A stretch of 64,000 nt of DNA from Siphonodentalium dalli (GCA_032622095.1 CP136063.1:33606987-33670986), one strand, 5' to 3'; positions 25,703 through 38,742 are shown, counted from the stretch's first letter. Numbers and translations: made by a program. The notes: generated from the letters alone by a model not told the origin.

Positions 25703-26156
25703 ACTATGGAATCCTATTACGGCCACTTGCTAATGGCGCTTTCGGCGCACTTTTTGTCGCTTTCGGCGCATCGCGCCGAAAGCGCCGAAAGCGACAAAAT
25801 GTGCGCCGATCGGCGCACTTTTTGTCGCTTTCGGCGCTTTCGGCGCGCGCGCCGAAAGCGACAAAAAGTGCGCCATTAGCGTTGTTTCGGCGCGCGCCGA
25901 AAGCGCCGAAAGCGCCGAAAGCGACAAAATGTGCGCCGATCGGCGCACTTTTTGTCGCTTTCGGCGCTTTCGGCGCGCGCGCCGAAAGCGACAAAAAGTG
26001 CGCCATTAGCGTTGTTTCGGCGCGCGCCGAAAGCGCCGAAAGCGCCGAAAGCGACAAAATGTGCGCCGATCGGCGCACTTTTTGTCGCTTTCGGCGCTTT
26101 CGGCGCACCGCGCCGAAAGCGACAGAAAGTGCGCCATTAGCGCGGTGCGCCATTAG
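25703..26156. repeat. CG-rich array of 130-bp self-palindromic units
   Basis: GTGCGCCGAT recurs at 25,801, 25,931 and 26,061, a strict 130-bp period. Each unit is itself an inverted repeat centred on GCCGATCGGC, with arms made of TTTTTGTCGCTTTCGGCGC and its complement. The block is bounded by CTAATGGCGC on the left (25,729) and GCGCCATTAG on the right (twice, near 26,130-26,156), so the ends are inverted too. It is extremely CpG-rich against AT-rich surroundings. Open frames on both strands here are products of the repeat. The first 144 bp are repeated exactly at 28,451. Confidence 0.9.
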
Positions 26157-27229
26157 GGCATGTATACAATTAAGTATGTGATCAGCCCAGCAGGGGTGCC
26201 GGAAGAGGGGGCAGCTGATCCCCTGCCCTTGACCAAGGGGGCAGGACTTGCCCTTTTTCTGGAGACAGAAAATGCTGTGTTTAATCTCGTGTTTTTATAG
26301 CAAAATGTAACTTTTTGGGTCCAAATACCACCAATTTCACAAGGAATATTAATTTTTTGTCAAAAACGGCCATAAAAACCGACAAATACCTTTAAAATAG
26401 GGATTTTTGCCACAATGAATTTATGGTTGTTTTTTCCGAGTTTGCGGAGAAAATTCCCTTTTTTGGGCAGAAAAGTGCCATTTTTGTAGGCTCTCCCCCC
26501 CCGATGCCCTTGGATGCTCCCGGCACCTCAGTGCAGATCGGACATGGCCATATGTGTACAATGTATAGGCCTATGTATCAATTTTAAAAGGGAGGGGCTG
26601 AATTTTGCTGTAGATACACCTCTAAATGCTATAATTTGTCATTATTCAGATTTAAAATTATTTATTAATATGGTACTTAACACATGTATGAATTTTCACT
26701 ATAAATGAGTCTAAATATAGTCAAGTGATTAGTATGCATACATTTGAGCAACTTTTTAAGTGAGTGTTGCCGCATGTAATTAAATGTAATATAATGAAAA
26801 AGTCTGTTAATAATTGAACACCACAACTGACTGTCACTAGCTGTGATAGACTTGCAGTGAATATATTGATTGAGTAATTGGCAATCATGAATATTTTTGT
26901 GGGACAAACCCCAGCTTCTGGCATGATTCAGGGTACGTTCATACGCTGGCAAGTTTGCAAGGTACATTTTTGTGGGCATTTCGTCATAGAAAACCACATG
27001 GTGCCAGAATATGAACGGAAATATGCACCTAACATGCATCTTTACCAGAGCGAAAGACATCGGAAGTAACATTTATATAGTTCCACTTGTACTACCAGTG
27101 CTACCTCCAAATACCTGTATGATTTATTCTTGTGAGATAATTTGCATGATATTTACAGGCAAATTCCGGTAGCATCGTTACCAGTGGAACTACAGAGATT
27201 TATTTCGCACGTATACTAGTAGTTAGCCC
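26157..27229. other. Unassigned stretch
   Basis: There are homopolymer tracts (a C run near 26,495) and no supported gene. Several short open frames on both strands between 26.5 and 27.1 kb overlap each other and lack any recognisable motif. Confidence 0.4.
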
Positions 27230-27860
27230 CCCAACTTTGGTCAAAAGTATAACAGTTGGAAATTTCATACTTGCCAAAACATTAGTTGGAAATTTCACAC
27301 CAACAATAGGTGAAATATGTTCTTGTAGTTTGATTATAAAACAATTTATTGGGGGGGGGGGAAATGTTCCTATGTTTGGTAAAAACTTTGGACAGAAATG
27401 GTCATCAGTTGGAAATTTTCCAACCTTAGGGGGGGTAACAGATTGGAAATTTCCAACACTTGGAAAGCTTGTGTCCTGGTCCCTCCCCCGTGGCCAGTCA
27501 AAAACTTCTAGTTAATTTAAGAAAACAATATTGTCATACATTTGGTCAACATTGTCATTGGAATTGTCATCAGTTGAAAATTTTCCAACCTAAGTGGGGG
27601 GTGTAGGGTTTAAATTTACAACGGTAGGAAGGCTTGAGGCTAGTGTAGATGTTACGATTTCAAAATTTTCTTGTTAAGATTTCTAAATTTTCGCACACCG
27701 GATCGAACCATGGTCGGCCCGGTGTGTCATTGCCCCACATCCACATGGCCAATACAAAACTGCTAATTAGTTTAGCAAAACAATATTTTACTACATTTGG
27801 TCAAATTTGTGGACAGAAATGGTCATCACTTCCAACCTGAGGGGAGTATGAGGTTTGAAA
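27230..27860. repeat. GTTGGAAATTT-rich dispersed repeat, copy 1
   Basis: CAGTTGGAAATTT-like words recur many times, with two larger sub-units that share GGCCA..CAAAACT..TTAGTTTA..AAACAATATT (near 27,493 and 27,747). The order of blocks is shared with 36,080-36,500: AACAGTTGGAAAT, ACATTAG.AGTTGG, TGTTCTT.TAGTTT, and AAATGGTCATCAGTTGGAAAT. A poly-G run of about 12 lies at 27,349. On the minus strand near 27,690 the word GGTTCGATCC resembles a Pol III B box, but there is no matching A box at the right distance, so a SINE origin is only a possibility. Confidence 0.6.
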
Positions 27861-28450
27861 TTTTCAAATAACTAATAAATGTTCAGGTTAAAATATCTGT
27901 CAATGTTCTCATACCAGGAATATAGAAATATAAAACCATGGCTTATGAATATATTAGAAATTAGGCCTGACTGAGGTTCAAGGGGGGGGGGTGCAAATGG
28001 AATTATTCAAAAACTTGTGTTGGTCTGATTCTGACTAAAGGGGGGATGCAGTTGGAATTTCCCAAGGTGGACACCCCCCCCCAAACATGTAGTTGAAATT
28101 GAAGTCAGAAGAACCCCTCCCCCCAGATTGTGCCATGAAACTTTACTCTGCATAGTGCTTGTAGAGATATTATTCCATCAGTGCAAAACATGGGAACTTT
28201 TTTTATGTTCTAACATGGAACTTTATAACATTGAACAAACAAGGCAGAGAACATGTTGGACTCTCCGTTACCACATCCCTGCATCCATGCGAATGGGGGG
28301 GGGGGGTTCAGGAGCTGTGGCTTTTGAAGTTCACTCACCTAATTGTAATTCCATATTTCTGATAAAACTTATAGATAATTTCACGGTGTGTAAAATTTAG
28401 AAAAAAATTGTCAACAATAAACGCCTCCATTTTAATGGCATACAGAAGTT

Positions 28451-28594
28451 ACTATGGAATCCTATTACGGCCACTTGCTAATGGCGCTTTCGGCGCACTT
28501 TTTGTCGCTTTCGGCGCATCGCGCCGAAAGCGCCGAAAGCGACAAAATGTGCGCCGATCGGCGCACTTTTTGTCGCTTTCGGCGCTTTCGGCGG
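28451..28594. repeat. Truncated copy of the CG-rich palindromic element
   Basis: These 144 bases match 25,703-25,846 without a difference that I can see, including 26 bases of non-palindromic leader (ACTATGGAATCC onwards). The copy stops inside TTTCGGCG and passes into unrelated DNA. The shared leader shows that the mobile or duplicated unit is larger than the palindromic part. Just downstream (28,595-28,675) a 40-bp imperfect duplication, GATAATATG...CGTATGAC, is found. Confidence 0.9.
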
Positions 28595-28675
28595 ATAATA
28601 TGTTCATATGAGAACCTCCCCGGCGTATGACCAGCAGATAATATGAGAACTTCCACCGCGTATGACTGGCGGACA

Positions 28676-29394
28676 CATACGTTTTTAAGTCTATAAGCAC
28701 TATTTGATTTGAATATTCTTTCGAGCAGTCTGACCATTGACATATTCATGCATTCAAACCAGTTAATTTATTTTGTAACTTGGCTTGTAATCGCCGGACA
28801 CCGGCTTCCGGCCTGGGCTTTTAATCACAAATAAAATAAAAAATAAGTGTGAATTATAACAAATGAAAAGCGCAAAGACCTTTTAAAAGTTACATTTGAT
28901 ATGTCTTCTGATACATGGTGTATATTCGTATTTTGTGGATGAAGTGCTGCTAAGAACGGCTTAGTTGGAACGATAGAACGGCTTCAGTCGGCCATTCTAT
29001 TTTTTACGAGAAAAAAAGTAGCGCTCTTTCTTGGAGCGAATTTCTGCAACAATTTCAACACCTAGTGGACCAATTTGGACAAAAAGTACATTCACTGTCT
29101 CTAATCCTACATTTTGATATACTATACGCCCCATTATATTGAATATACCAACTGAAATCGATCCTGTAATTGTAAACATCGAGTCTATTTTTAGCTGTTT
29201 TATCGGCGCGTGTTTGCGTGTTCGCCATTACAATATTCGCACTAAAACAGCCATATTGTAGCTAAAAACGAGTGCGCAGTATTCCACTACGTTATTTGAT
29301 ACCTAAAACTTGTTGTTTGCTGGCGTATTCATCGAGAAATCTAAATTCTAAACATTAATGTCGAACGCAGTTTTTCGTGTTTGTGGCATTTTAT
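28676..29394. other. Unassigned stretch
   Basis: No supported gene, RNA or repeat. Confidence 0.4.
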
Positions 29395-29800
29395 GTTAGG
29401 TCAGTTGTCGACCGAATAATGTAACTTCCGGTGTTCGGTCAGTGGCGGAGTTAATATGTGTGGATAGGCGAATGTGGACCTTTCGTTAGACACCAAAAGG
29501 AGCCCTCTATGCGCTGTAATCCTCGAGATATCGGCCGTCCCACGCAATTTGAGAATCCTGTCCCGCAGATTGTCATTCTATCCCAAATTCCACCCCATGT
29601 TAGGTCAGTTGTCGATCAAATAATGCAACTTCTGATGTCCGGTCAGTGGCGCGGTTAATGTATGTGGATAGGGCGAATGTGGGCCTTTCGTTAGACACCA
29701 AAATGAGCCCCCCATGCGCCCTGTATTCCTCGAGATATTGGCCGTCCCACTTTGAAATTCTGTCCCGCAGATTGTCGTTTTGTACCATATCCCATCCCAT
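29395..29800. repeat. 204-bp tandem duplication
   Basis: GTTAGGTCAGTTGTCGA at 29,395 recurs at 29,599 and the order of words is kept throughout (GGTCAGTGGCG, CCTTTCGTTAGACACCAAAA, CCTCGAGATAT, GGCCGTCCCAC, CTGTCCCGCAGATTGTC). The copies differ by substitutions and small indels, so the duplication is not recent. A frame of 136 codons crosses the second copy, but the first copy does not conserve it, and I do not call it a gene. Confidence 0.85.
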
Positions 29801-30411
29801 CCCGCAGATTGTCATGTCCCTCATTTTCTCAAGTGTCGTTTTGGTCAAAATATCGCTTTCTCGACGGGGAAAACTGATCGGAATAATAGCTAAGACGAAT
29901 TTAGATAGAATTATCGGAAGAATTCGACCGATTAGGGTGCATTTTAAGAGAATCGAGTTGACATATCACTGTAACTTTTGCATCAAACAGCCATTGCTCC
30001 GCTTCGATTATCAATGCCGTTGGCAATTGTCGCAATATGATAGGGGAACACTTTGACGTTCGTACTCATAGTTCACCAATTTTTGTACCTGGCTCGTCTA
30101 TCCTAAGTTTCATGGGAAAATGTCTAATCTGATTCTATTTGTCGTTATATACATATTATACATATTTTTCACCACATTTCGCCGCGTCGGTCAGTGGGTG
30201 AAAAACTAGTTAATTCATTGTTTCCGACGTCTGCCACAAGCTCTACCAGTCTCGCTATACTTCCACCGTATGTTGCCTTGAAAATTGGTCGCTGTGTATG
30301 ATAGGGATTTGACCGTCCTGATATAGAGGTTCCCCGTATATGATGTTGACATTTCCAACTGCATCACCCCCTCTTAAACCAGAACAAACTCACAGGTTTG
30401 CCGATTAAATT

Positions 30412-30606
30412 ATGTTCAGGTCAAGTAGTAAACTTGTAAAACTTTCTGAACTGAGGGTCTGCTGTGACGGCGTGGATATAGCATCATCTACATCGGTTAA
30501 ATATTTGGGGCTGGTTCTTTATCAACGGCTGAATGGCGAAGTGATGGCGGAGAATGTTCTGAGTAAGGTAAATACGAATTGGCAGGATGACTCATCTAGG
30601 ATGTAA
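30412..30606 (+). pseudogene. Non-LTR retrotransposon reverse transcriptase fragment
   Basis: The 64-residue frame has the layout of the region just after the palm of LINE-type RTs: FRSSSKLVKLSEL, then a hydrophobic strand, SVKYLGLVL (the conserved KYLGV-type motif), then VLSKVN. It ends at a TAA, and nothing upstream or downstream continues the RT (no YxDD or endonuclease within reach). It is a short dead insert. The family is judged from motifs only. Confidence 0.6.
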
Positions 30607-32159
30607 TGAATTTGAACATGTGAAATGGCTAAGTATAATAACAGTATTTGGCTTAATTTATATTGACGCTACTACTTGTATTTCTTAATTCAATCATTTG
30701 ATAATCAGAATACAGAATACAATCAGAATACAAGTTATATATATTATAAACAAAAGTACGATAGTTTTGATTTTGAACAAACAACGTTTGGTCACTTCAG
30801 ATACGCGCCGCTAACGTGTGGTTTGATAAATTCATGATATTGCAGTCAAATGCCGTGGGTGTGGCTTGTATGAATAAGTGAATACTAACTGAATTTGTAG
30901 GAAGCTATTCATCAATTTGGTCAAGCAAGGCATCGCTCGCTTGATAGATATCTCTCGTTTGGAATAATCTCAACCATGAGAGTCTTTAGACCGTAAGTTG
31001 ATTGAAATAAAACAGAGTCTAATTTTATTAGACTGACTCATTTGGTATCTGATTTGATAGCTAATATATTTTTATGTTTTACACATGTTTTTGTTTATAA
31101 CTTGCTTAGATCACATTAACCCCGTCCACTCATTCTATAGACATGCTCAAAATGATAACTCAAATAAGATTTCATCCACTAATTTCATAATTGTCAACAT
31201 AGTTCTTCATCTGTATATATGTTGGTTTCAATTGGTTTGTCACGTTTGAAAATGTTAATTATTATATCCATGGCAAAGACGAATGCTGCGTGACACAATA
31301 AATTATGAAACCCTCACACAACACTCTTAAAGAGTTCTGATTCTGAATGATGAATGATAAGTTTTGAAATAATAACCCTTATATCCATGTCATTAAAATA
31401 TGTTATCTAAAGCAATACTTGTTTATCTACCTGGGTTCATATTCCACACGACCTTTCATGGTGGCACACATCCACCTCTCTGGTTGTTGGTATAGTTTCG
31501 TTTCATTTATCAGCTCATATTAACCCTGTTCACACATTACATAGAATCATGCTATCCGATGTGATAACTCAATTATTTTTCACCCAATATGTTCTAAAGT
31601 TCAGATCGAGATGCCAGTCAATAATGCAGTATGCGGCAGTAGAAAAACTATTGTGATAGTTACTATGTCATTGATATCAACATATCGCAAGCGGTAGACC
31701 GAATTAATTGGATTTCTATCAAACACTCGATTTTCACCTAACTTCATATTTCTGCGGAGAACATCGACATATCTATATGGTGTCGCATAAACTGTTATGT
31801 AATATTTCCTCGAACTCGATTATTTACGCCAACCAAGGGGTATTGTATCATCTCACCTGTACTATAAAGAATCGGTATAGACTGATAGGTTTTGAAAATG
31901 TATGTTAATCCAATGTACTTATCTATGTTTAACACGGAGGATATTTCTGGTGTTATGCCATATGACGTGTCTTGTCAATCATCTTCCCTTTTCGTGTACA
32001 ATTGTGTAATTAGTTCCAGATTGATGAATTAGATTCTGGTAGACAGTTTTATTGAAGATATGAATAAAAAATCCGCCGATCATGAGTCGGCCTCTCATTT
32101 CTTAAGTATTTCTATTTTCACGGTGTTTGGCTAATCTAAAAAAATCTAAAGAAAAACTA
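30607..32159. other. AT-rich unique DNA
   Basis: No supported gene or RNA. Short frames such as 31,708-31,908 lack motifs or homologous-looking blocks. Confidence 0.4.
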
Positions 32160-33246
32160 GTGGCTGTATGAAACATTTAATAACCGATAACTTTAACATA
32201 ATTATTTTAACAATGGATGTGCTGGTTCGTGCCGTGGCTGTATGAAACATTTAATAACCGATAACTTTAACATAATTATTTCAACAATGGCTGTGCTGGT
32301 CCGTATCGTGGCTGTATGAAACATTTAATAACCGATAACTTTAACATAATTATTTCAACAATGGCTGTGCTGGTCCGTGCCGTGACTGTATGAGACATCT
32401 AAGAACCGATAACTTTAACATATTTCAACAATGGCTGTGCTGGTTCGTGCCGTGGCTGTATGAGACATCTAAGAACCGATAACTTTAACATAATTATTTC
32501 AACAATGGCTGTGCTGGTTCGTGCCGTGGCTGTATGAAACATTTAATAACCGATCACTTTAACATAATTATTTCAACAATGGCTGTGCTGGTTCGTGCCG
32601 TGGCTGTATGAGACATCTAAGAACCGATAACTTTAACATATTTCAACAATGGCTGTGCTGGTTCGTGCCGTGGCTGTATGAGACATCTAAGAACCGATAA
32701 CTTTAACATATTTCAACAATGGCTGTGCTGGTTCGTGCCGTGGCTGTATGAGACATCTAAGAACCGATAACTTTAACATATTTCAACAATGGCTGTGCTG
32801 GTCCGTGCCGTGACTGTATGAGACATCTAAGAACCGATAACTTTAACATATTTCAACAATGGATGTGCTGGTTCGTGCCGTGGCTGTATGAAACATTTAA
32901 TAACCGATAACTTTAACATAATTATTTCAACAATGGATGTGCTGGTCCGTATCGTGGCTGTATGAAACATTTAATAACCGATAACTTTAACATAATTATT
33001 TCAACAATGGCTGTGCTGGTTCGTGCCGTGGCTGTATGAGACATCTAAGAACCGATAACTTTAACATATTTCAACAATGGATGTGCTGGTTCGTGCCGTG
33101 GCTGTATGAAACATTTAATAACCGATAACTTTAACATAATTATTTCAACAATGGCTGTGCTGGTTCTTGTCGTGGCTGTATGAGACATTTAATAACCGAT
33201 TACTTTAACTTGTTTCAACAATGGCTCTGCTGGTACTTGACAAAAT
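32160..33246. repeat. 74/70-bp minisatellite, about 15 units
   Basis: Units begin GTGGCTGTATGA. Long units (74 bp) contain ACATAATTATTTCAAC; short units (70 bp) lack AATT at that point and usually carry a linked set of changes (GAGACATCTAAGAACC instead of GAAACATTTAATAACC). Unit starts are near 32,160, 32,234, 32,308, 32,383, 32,453, 32,527, 32,601, 32,671, 32,741, 32,811, 32,881, 32,955, 33,029, 33,099 and 33,173. The two types are interspersed, so gene conversion or block duplication has shuffled them. Confidence 0.95.
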
Positions 33247-36079
33247 GGAGAAATAACCACCGCACCCGTCATTGAAATATGTAATGACTTAAATGTTGTT
33301 GAATGTTTTATACACATAATGCCTTTTCCTCGATTTGTTCAGATTGACAAAACACTGCAAAAATGGCAAAATCAGAAAATTGACGGTACTTTTTAATAAC
33401 AACATCAGTTGGACCTACCAAAATCATGACTACTTAACATGACTTTAGCTATATGTTTGTATTACATATTCAAGTAATGGTTAAAGACTCGCATTCTATT
33501 TGCAATCATTATTGATCGATTTGGAAAGTAGTAAACTCCCTTTGAACAACGCCATGCTGTATTGTATACACACACGCTCTGTGTATATTCTGGTTATGAC
33601 GTATTTTGTGTCGGTAACTCAAATATATGTCATTCAATTGTGTTGATATATCATGACATAGTTTATGATGAAACACCATCATCTGTATAGTTTGGATCAT
33701 TTGGTAGACCTGCTAAAAATTGTTATCCGTATCGACCCATTTCGTAGTCATGTGCTATCCCATTTGATAACCCAAATAATTTACCTAAGCACGCACATGA
33801 TTCAAATCCAGACTAATCATTACATAATCTTCACCTGTAGATATTTTGGTATTGATTAGTTGGTTTTTAAAGTATTACCGTTACCTCTAACCATGACAGG
33901 AACACGTGCTACCCAAACGCAATACTTAATCTGACCAGTCGCATATCTATACATATCACAGTAACCATCCGATTGTGCACAACCTGCATGGTGTACCCTC
34001 GTTTCCCACATAGGTAGCCCTGTCATTTGCACCCTGATGTGTTTATACCTCGGCTAAAACCTGGTTGCTGTGTGTACTCCCTCAGCTCCTGGTATACTGT
34101 ATAGTGCTTCCACCCTAGTATAGTATAGTAGATACTGATCCACCACATCGATGTATTTTTGTACAGTTTTCAGGTAAATGTATCATATACATTTCATATT
34201 ATATTATATAAGTAGGCATTATTGTCCCAGATACATGCGCACATTAAGGGTCAGACACACGTTTGGCCAAATGAAGGCTGAAAGCATTGAAAACATTACT
34301 GTTGTATGAGCCAATACAACAGTGGTAAAAAGCAAAATGCATAGCAACCATATTTCAGATAGCTCAGCATTATACATAGAATATATCGGTGAATTGTTTT
34401 AGTATGCTGGAGGAATGGTTTCCTTTAGAAAGCACTTTGGTTTGACAAATGTGGGAGATATACTGAGAAAATAACATGTCTTTAGGTACCGAGAACTTTT
34501 AAATACCTAACGATATTGGACAAAAGAATGGGCCATGGTATGCTATGATATCTGGTTTACATGAGAGGCGCCATGTTTTGTTCGTAAAATGAGCTGCTTT
34601 GTCATCAGAGACGGATTCCAAGATGACGACAATCTGCTCTATCAATGGCTGCCGTTGAAAAACGTAAGTCAAATTTTATTATGTTCGTTTGCTGACTAAA
34701 AAGGCAAATATAGCAATATTCGTACCCGATCAGCACCCGATCTGCAAGGGTTATCTGAATAACTATCAGGAGAAGTCATATTGATATTACTGACTTCCAA
34801 TCCAACTATTTTATTGGGAAAAAAAGGAAAACATTTTTATGGAAATTTGAAGTAAAAATCAAATTTCGCCCATCTATCGAAAATAAGCTTGATATCATTG
34901 CGACAATATTAAAACGACATAATTCATCTCTTAACAGTATCATAATTGCACATAATTAGTAACTGTTATGTTTAGTTACATTAGTTTTCCCACATAATAC
35001 GAAAATATCCGTTTGTTGTGTAAAATACAGGGAACTCTATATTGCGGCATAGTAAATTGAGTTATGGAATCATTTCCCGTAATTTGGGGGGAATCTGAAA
35101 CGGAAGTTGATTGTCACTTCAAATTTGTGAATTTACACATTGCATAATGTCCGATCGCTCTCAACGACGACCAGTATTTAAGGAAGAGTAATTGGGAACG
35201 TGTCAGCACTTGTGGTACCAACGATTGCATGAATTATTTTGTACTTGGTGTAAGTTTGGTAAATTTTCGAAGGCTTGTAATATTTGTTTACAAAATCGCT
35301 TACCGACGACAATTTCGTACAATCTGATATATTTTCACAACAAAAATGTACAACACACAACGCTTGAAACGCTAGTCATATATATGCTATTTTTAACATA
35401 ATACTCATGGTTGCCATGTATTTTTTTCTAGGGTTATTTCCCATAAAAAAATGAACCCCTGCTGCCAAGTTTTTGTCACGTGCTGTTTTCTATTGCTGGC
35501 CAGAGTGGACACACCACAATTTTTTTTTTACAATTTGGAGGACCAACGTCTAGATATTGTGTCCTATTTTGGTTGTAATTAATTATAATAGTTGATTTTA
35601 TAATACTACCACGTGCCTAATAATCGTGTCCTTACTGTCGTCAAAACAAGGGAAATAATCCAACAATAAATATTATATACAATGTATGTGACTTACTAGA
35701 TCAAGCCATGAATCGCTATGTATGGGCATAGCCAAAGTAGAGATTCATGGCACGATCTAACACCACACAAATGATTCTTGTTGCTCGAATCAAATTTTAT
35801 CTAAAGCTTGTTCATTTAATATATTATTACAATTCAATGTGGCTGCATGTTCAAGGATTTCAACACTGACGCATATATAGCAAGGAAATTGGTTCGATGT
35901 CGTCATATTTAACTATTCATATTTAGTCAAATGTAGGATGTGCCAAACCTGGTTGTCATGCTACAGGTAATCATCTTGCATGTACATGATCAACATCTTG
36001 GGAACAGGTAGCGGAAAAGCTATAATTCATTGACTGGTATATATATAATGCAGGAGTAGGTATATAATTAAATAACAAA
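33247..36079. other. AT-rich unique DNA with one possible exon
   Basis: No repeat array or confirmed gene. It contains the candidate exon at 34,589 and an imperfect inverted repeat at 35,697-35,762 (GCCATGAATC against GATTCATGGC, flanked by TAGATC/GATCTA). Confidence 0.4.
34589..34663 (+). CDS. Possible first coding exon of an unknown gene
   Basis: ATG at 34,589 opens 25 codons (MSCFVIRDGF, then an acidic stretch and QWLPLKN) that run exactly to a textbook splice donor, AAC|GTAAGT, at 34,664. No stop interrupts it. A second ATG in another frame (34,623, MTTICSINGCR) hits a stop at once. No later exon, acceptor partner or homologue could be recognised, so this could equally be chance in a 3-kb unannotated stretch. 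Confidence 0.15.
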
Positions 36080-36500
36080 ATAAATTTGATCAAAACAGTT
36101 GGAAATGAATGTATTAAGTCTCACCAAACATTAGAAGTTGGAAAATTCACAACGATTATATGTAGAAATTGTTCTTATAGTTTTAATTTTACAACCAGTA
36201 ATTAGAAGGGAATTTGATTTTTTTTTTGGCCAATAATCACACAGTTTGATTAGTTTCATATTTTTGACCCAAGTCTTGAACTGAAATGACCATCAGTTGG
36301 AAATATCCAACTTTACGGTATCATTTGGAAATTTCCTACAGTTGGAAACTTTGAGATATCAAATTAGAAAATTATAACCCAACATAGAGGGGCGCTAATT
36401 GCATTTTGCAAAATTGGGACTGGGAGGGAGTTTGTTTGGTCTGGTCAAGGGACGGTGCTTTTGGAAATTTCAAAGACGGTGGATACCCCACCCTCAACAG
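36080..36500. repeat. GTTGGAAATTT-rich dispersed repeat, copy 2
   Basis: This is a diverged relative of 27,230-27,860, with the same order of words (AACAGTTGGAAAT, ACATTAGAAGTTGG, TTGTTCTTATAGTTT, ATGACCATCAGTTGGAAAT, CAGTTGGAAAC). It has a T run where copy 1 has a G run. No coding capacity. Confidence 0.55.
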
Positions 36501-38742
36501 AGCTCATCTAGCTATGTTCATGTGTGTACTGGTTACAAGGTACTAATGAATTACATCTGTGCATTATTTTAGTAATTAATATGCAGCAATCTGATTTCCC
36601 CTCAACATGTGGAATAGTATTGCAACTTAACCCTCAAACAATATTTTAACTCACTCAGTCTTAAGGTGGATACACACATGCATGTAATCTCTGTAAATAT
36701 CGTGTATTTGGTGTTTTACATGGATCATACAGACATGTAATATGTGCCCGCTGACAACCCAATCATTGTGGCGATGCTTGACCACAGTGAGTCAAGCTCC
36801 GAACGTGTAGAAGCGCATACAATAATAGTTCGCACGATAACCCAAATGGTGGAAGTTCTGTTTAAATCAGTGTCATACTTCTCTTAATTTTTATACCAGG
36901 TGTGGCCCCAGGATTTCTCCAACGCAAGGGATATGATCCCCAACACGGGGCTATATTATCTCGTAAGATATTTGACTGACCATTGCATATTTCCACGACG
37001 GGGGGCATGCAGCACCATGAGTCCTGACCCCCTGCAGCCACACCTGATTTATAAGTTATATATTGTAGTTGACAGTCATGTATGTCGTGCCTGTTTGCTA
37101 CGAGTGATTAATCTGATATGCATCAATTTATGCTATTCATATAATTGTGAACATATTATTACCGCTTTAAATTTGAAGGTACAGAAGGTTGTGTTGCTGT
37201 GTCTTCATTCGGGAAAAGGGTTGTCTAGCTATGAGTTCGCAACTTCGTAAACGTTCTCTTGTGTTATACACGTATACGTACAACTTACAACTGGAACGTC
37301 TACGTAAAACATTACATTGTGCATTCTTTCCCAGATAATCCCATCTGATACATTCAACTAAATCCCTTACTTATTCGAAGCTTTCGAGAACCAGCCCCTC
37401 CCCAATCATGGATTCTTGTAGAACATGTTATAATGCAAGCCTGTGCAGACTAAAATTGTGACAGTTAGGAACTAGTTCAACCATATACTGTTCTGAAAAT
37501 TATGCGTGAAAAATGCTGTACCTGCATTAATTTTTTTGGCGCTGTAATGGATATTTGCATTGAATTCTCAATTTAATGTCATCACATGAGCCCGCTCTCA
37601 AATTATCCGAGCAATATCAATAAACTGGTATCACCCTATAAAAGAGCTTCCAATTATGCATATGTTATGTTTGTTTTGGATGATGCTGTTTCCAAGTAAT
37701 ACGAGAAACAAATCAAGTAATAAATCCACGGACCACTTTTCGAAATTAATTAAAACTCGTGAAAAACACCATCATATATCAGAAGGATTTATTCAGCTCG
37801 GCATCCATGAAAGAAGATATGTTTATGACTGGCCTGAAATTTCTTGATAGCAGATAGTTTGGTAATGCCTTATAACTACTCACTGATCTCGCCATTTGAA
37901 ATGGACCGATCGCGCGCAGGCGATTAATACTAACAGTGATAGGTGCAACCATGTAAATTACATGTAATACATGGATTTTACATACATAAATTACATACAA
38001 GTATGTATCCACCCTTACCCTTATTTTAATAAAATATTGCTGTTGGATTATTTTGTTAACCTGCAAAATGTTTTGTCTCAATTACAGTTGACTGGAAACT
38101 GACACATTGGATTGTTATGAGTTCTCCTGTTCCCGGTAGCAACGAGAGGTTGGGGAAGTGCAATGAGAGGTTAATTCCTGATTACCTGTAACTGTCAACA
38201 TGCACAGGTAAGTTGAGATATATAATTTAAATTCATTAAGGCAGATTCCCCAATTAGCTGAAAACAAATGTTTTGAACATCCCATCACATGTAATAGCTT
38301 TAAATAACAGTTGTAATTTTGTCCCCCCCCCTGTGTACCTATAATATATATGTTATGCTTGCATCAGAGTTAATGAACTACAGGAGTTGTCGCCGTGAAC
38401 TGGGGTCTTTGTTAATTCCAATCTAAAATACATGTGAATTATCAAAATATCATTTGTTTTATTTTATCCTGTCGCTGCCATCCAATCGCAAAGACACATT
38501 CAGGATCTCTGACATTTTATATGAATTTTAAAATAATGATATTGAGTTGAGCTTGTATGAAAACAAAACCATAGTTATGTTAGGGCGATTCAGATCAATA
38601 TTAAATGAAACCTCCAACAGTTGCTGGAACCAATTTGAGGTGTTCATTAAATCTAATTTGTCGTTACCCCATAAGGCATTTTACAAGGCATTGAGATTGA
38701 CCTCTCAACGCTTCATGTACATACATTTTACATGAAAATAGT
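36501..38742. other. AT-rich unique DNA
   Basis: A 116-codon frame at 36,900-37,250 begins with GTG and has no recognisable motif. I do not call it a gene. Nothing else was supported. Confidence 0.4.

Noticed and set aside
25704-26181. Long Arg/Phe-rich and Ala/Lys-rich frames on both strands
   Set aside because: They are translations of the CG-rich 130-bp palindrome; frames exist on both strands at once because the DNA is self-complementary.
35697-35762. Imperfect inverted repeat as a tRNA or microRNA precursor
   Set aside because: The stem has mismatches and a loop of about 20 bases, no tRNA boxes and no second copy. It is noted only as an inverted repeat.
36900-37250. 116-codon frame
   Set aside because: It starts with GTG and shows no domain, no splice signals and no related copy; length alone is not enough in 20 kb of AT-rich DNA.
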